From JAXGXJ01 sp040772905 (GTDB lineage Bacteria; Actinomycetota; Thermoleophilia; RBG-16-64-13): a stretch of DNA of 64,000 nt. A model generated the notes under the pieces. The model did not search any database and was not told the DNA's origin. It saw only the letters and a list, made by a program, of their open reading frames with translations. Positions 61,862 through 64,000 of the stretch are shown here, piece by piece. The translations under genes were made by a program, and so were the position numbers. Where the stretch lies: the NCBI GenBank assembly GCA_040772905.1, contig JAXGXJ010000006.1:124001-188000 (forward strand), in the 5' to 3' direction. Position 1 is the stretch's first letter. Each line of letters begins with the position of its first letter.

Positions 61862-63778
61862 ATGGACCATTCCAACCCTGCGGCCTCGGAGACGCCTGAG
61901 TACGTGGTCACTTTCCAGCCCTCCGGCCGCAGAGGCCCGGCCCCGGTCGGGGCGGACCTCCTCTCGGTGGCCCGGAACCTGGGCGTGGAGATCGAGAGCG
62001 CCTGCGGGGGCAAGGGTACCTGCAAGAAGTGCCGGGTGCGCATAGAGACACCACCGGAGAGTGTGTCCGCTCCCACCGAGAGCGAGATCAAGATCTTCGG
62101 TGCCGACGGCATCGCGGCGGGCATGCGACTGGCCTGCCAGACCCGCGTGGCCGGCACGGTGCGGGTGTTCGTGCCCGAGGAGAGCCGGCGCAGCCTCCAG
62201 GTGGTGCGCAAGGAGGCCGGAGACCGTTCCGTGGAACTGGAGCCCGCTGTCCGCGCCTACAGAGTGGCCTTGCAGCCACCCACGCTCCAGGATCCTCTCG
62301 CCGACGCCGAGCGCCTGCTGGACGCCCTCGAGCAGCAGCATGGGCTGAGCGACCTGGTGTTCGACTTCGAGACCCTGCAGATCCTGCCGGGCATGCTGCG
62401 TGAAGGCGCCTGGGACGTCAATGTCCTGGTGTGGCGCGACCATCACGTCATCGCGGTCCGTCCGGCCGCAGCCGCGGACCGCGTGCTCGGACTGGCCGTC
62501 GACGTGGGCACCACCACTATCGCGGCCTATTTGGTGGATCTCCAGTCGGGTGAGGTGCTGGCCACCGAGTCGGCCATGAACCCGCAGGTGGCGTACGGTG
62601 ACGACCTCATCGCCCGACTTCATCACGTGGCTCATGATCCCGACGGCGCCGTGGAATTGCAACGGGCCGTCATCGGCGAGGTGAACAACCTGGCCGCCCG
62701 GGCGGCTGCGCGCAGCGGTGTGCGGATGGGCGACATCTTCGACGTGGTGATGGTGGGAAACACTGCCATGCATCACTTGTTCTTGGGCCTGGACACCCAA
62801 GCCCTGGGAGTGGCTCCGTTCACTCCCGCCACCCAAGGGCCGGTGGATGCGATCGCGTCGTCGATCGGGCTCAGTTTCCACCCGCGGTGCCGTCTGCACG
62901 TGCTGCCCGTCGAGGCTGGCTTCGTGGGCGCCGACAACGTGGCCGTGCTCATAGCCGAGGAACCCTACGAACAGGACGAGGTGCTGCTGATCATCGACAT
63001 CGGCACCAACGGCGAGTTGGTCCTGGGCAACCGTGACCGGATGCTTTCCACCTCCTGCGCCACAGGACCGGCTCTGGAAGGCTCGCACATCGAGTTCGGC
63101 ATGCGGGCGGCGCCGGGAGCCATCGAGCGCGTGCGCATCGACCCCGAGACACTCGACGTCCGCTTCAAGGTCATAGGACTCGAGGGATGGCACACCGAGT
63201 ACCCGGCCGAGGACATCGGGGCCCGCGGCATCTGCGGCTCGGGCATCATCGAAGCTGCCGCGGAGATGGTGGAGGCCGGCATCATCCTCACGACGGGCAA
63301 CTTCAATCCTGACCTCTCGCACGAACGCATCCTCATGGAAGACGGCAAGCCGCGCAAATTCGTGCTCGCCTGGCCCGAAGAGACGGCGATCAGCCGCGCC
63401 ATCACCATCTCGCTCAAAGACATCCGCTCCCTGCAGTTGGCCAAAGGAGCGCTTCGCGCCGGGGCGGAGATCCTGCTGCGCATCTACGGCGTGGAGCTGC
63501 CCGACAGAGTGGTCTTGGCCGGCGCCTTCGGCAGCTACATCGACAAAGACCACGCGCTCGTCATCGGGCTGTTCCCCCGACTGGATCCCGATAAGGTGAG
63601 TTCGGTGGGTAACGCGGCCGGCGATGGGGCCCGCTTCGCCCTGCTCAATCTGGGCAGACGGCACGACGCAGCCCGGGTCGCGGAACAAGTGGAGTTCGTC
63701 GAACTGGCCACCGACCCTGATTTCCAGCGGGAGTACGTGCAGGCCATGTACTTCCAGCCGATGGCGGACGGGACTTAA
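61862..63778 (+). CDS. corrinoid reductive activase (RACo/RamA-like)
   Basis: A 638-residue protein. The N-terminus is a [2Fe-2S] ferredoxin domain (Cys48, Cys54, Cys57, Cys92). A linker leads to an ASKHA-type ATPase: GLAVDVGTTTIAAYLVDL, MVGNTAMHH, IDIGTNGEL, GICGSGIIEA, LAGAFGSYID. It uses ATP and an electron to return inactive Co(II) corrinoid to Co(I). The [2Fe-2S] site matches bacterial RACo and O-demethylase activators, not the two [4Fe-4S] of archaeal RamA. It is the last gene of the operon and could serve all three corrinoid proteins. Confidence 0.92.
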   Translation: MDHSNPAASETPEYVVTFQPSGRRGPAPVGADLLSVARNLGVEIESACGGKGTCKKCRVRIETPPESVSAPTESEIKIFGADGIAAGMRLACQTRVAGTVRVFVPEESRRSLQVVRKEAGDRSVELEPAVRAYRVALQPPTLQDPLADAERLLDALEQQHGLSDLVFDFETLQILPGMLREGAWDVNVLVWRDHHVIAVRPAAAADRVLGLAVDVGTTTIAAYLVDLQSGEVLATESAMNPQVAYGDDLIARLHHVAHDPDGAVELQRAVIGEVNNLAARAAARSGVRMGDIFDVVMVGNTAMHHLFLGLDTQALGVAPFTPATQGPVDAIASSIGLSFHPRCRLHVLPVEAGFVGADNVAVLIAEEPYEQDEVLLIIDIGTNGELVLGNRDRMLSTSCATGPALEGSHIEFGMRAAPGAIERVRIDPETLDVRFKVIGLEGWHTEYPAEDIGARGICGSGIIEAAAEMVEAGIILTTGNFNPDLSHERILMEDGKPRKFVLAWPEETAISRAITISLKDIRSLQLAKGALRAGAEILLRIYGVELPDRVVLAGAFGSYIDKDHALVIGLFPRLDPDKVSSVGNAAGDGARFALLNLGRRHDAARVAEQVEFVELATDPDFQREYVQAMYFQPMADGT

Positions 63779-63841
63779 GCGGCGCCTCGTTCTGGCCGAC
63801 ACATGGAGTGACAATATCCACTCCGGCCAGCGGGGACCGGC

Positions 63842-64000
63842 ATAGACATAACTCCACACATAGCGCCCATCTTAGGGGCCGCCGTCCTGGCCACAGGACT
63901 GCTGTTCATGGCCTGGAAGAATCGAAGGGACCCGGTGGCCAAATGGTTCGCGGCCACCCTGGCAACTGTGGTCGTGTGGGCCGCGGGCTACGCGGTGGAG
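63842..64000 (+). CDS. 7TM-type sensor histidine kinase, N-terminus (cut by window end)
   Basis: An open frame runs from 63812 to the end. From 63842 it reads IDITPHIAPILGAAVLATG, then LLFMAWKNRRDPVAKWFAATLA and VVVWAAGYAVE. The two hydrophobic helices with the short basic loop match the N-terminus of the 7TM domain of bacterial histidine kinases, which usually starts MDITP. Here the codon at the expected Met is ATA, with CGGGGA 7 bases upstream. There is no ATG, GTG or TTG in frame between the last stop (63809) and 63908. Confidence 0.5.
   Translation, partial: MDITPHIAPILGAAVLATGLLFMAWKNRRDPVAKWFAATLATVVVWAAGYAVE

Overview
The window is high-GC bacterial DNA, densely coded on both strands. 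Starts are often GTG behind purine-rich ribosome binding sites, stop/start overlaps such as ATGA and GTGA are common, and secreted proteins carry lipoprotein or Tat signals followed by Thr/Ser/Ala-rich linkers. This fits a high-GC actinobacterium. Corrinoid methyltransferases with a reductive activase, 2-hydroxyacyl-CoA-dehydratase-like subunits, a molybdenum hydroxylase fused to a GltD-type flavoprotein and a ferredoxin-like aldo/keto reductase point to an anaerobic or facultative lifestyle. I cannot fix the class or genus. I recognise no rRNA, tRNA, CRISPR array, insertion sequence or prophage.

Layout. 1-10.4 kb: alpha/beta hydrolase (cut by the window edge), CocE-type hydrolase, MFS exporter with a small NTF2-like protein, a two-gene membrane/lipoprotein unit, a regulator with a decayed C-terminus, and a hydantoinase-histone deacetylase pair. 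10.5-14.9 kb: long-form PurL and a small RedY-like protein. 15-21.9 kb (minus strand): MFS transporter, second CocE hydrolase, rhodanese and two 2-hydroxyacyl-CoA-dehydratase-family subunits. 22-28.2 kb: RecQ, universal stress protein, a secreted serpin, HAD phosphatase and LysR regulator. 28.3-35.6 kb: a plus-strand operon of molybdenum hydroxylase (Fe-S, Mo and FAD subunits), a MoaD/ThiS protein and split UxaA-type dehydratase subunits, divergent from the LysR gene. 35.6-51.9 kb: housekeeping and surface genes (flavodoxin, HtrA protease, phosphoribosyltransferase-hydrolase fusion, ADP-ribosylglycohydrolase, thioesterase, aldo/keto reductase, SDR, PPC protein, sugar dehydrogenase, MFS, creatininase, GH3 glycosidase), plus a mutM gene reduced to its two ends. 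52-63.8 kb: a corrinoid methyl-transfer island. 63.8 kb to the end: start of a 7TM sensor kinase.

How the genes work together. The strongest candidate for a new system is the 52-63.8 kb island. It has three UroD/MtaA-family methyltransferases, three corrinoid proteins, two near-duplicate Tat-exported ABC substrate-binding proteins, one GntR regulator, one small cysteine-rich protein and one RACo/RamA-like activase. It lacks an obvious MttB, MtaB or MtsB, so the methyl donor is unknown. The second candidate is the molybdenum hydroxylase/UxaA operon. Its FAD subunit has a complete GltD-like NAD(P)H oxidoreductase nested inside the FAD domain, which suggests direct wiring to NAD(P)H. All functional statements are from reading the sequence; no database search was run.
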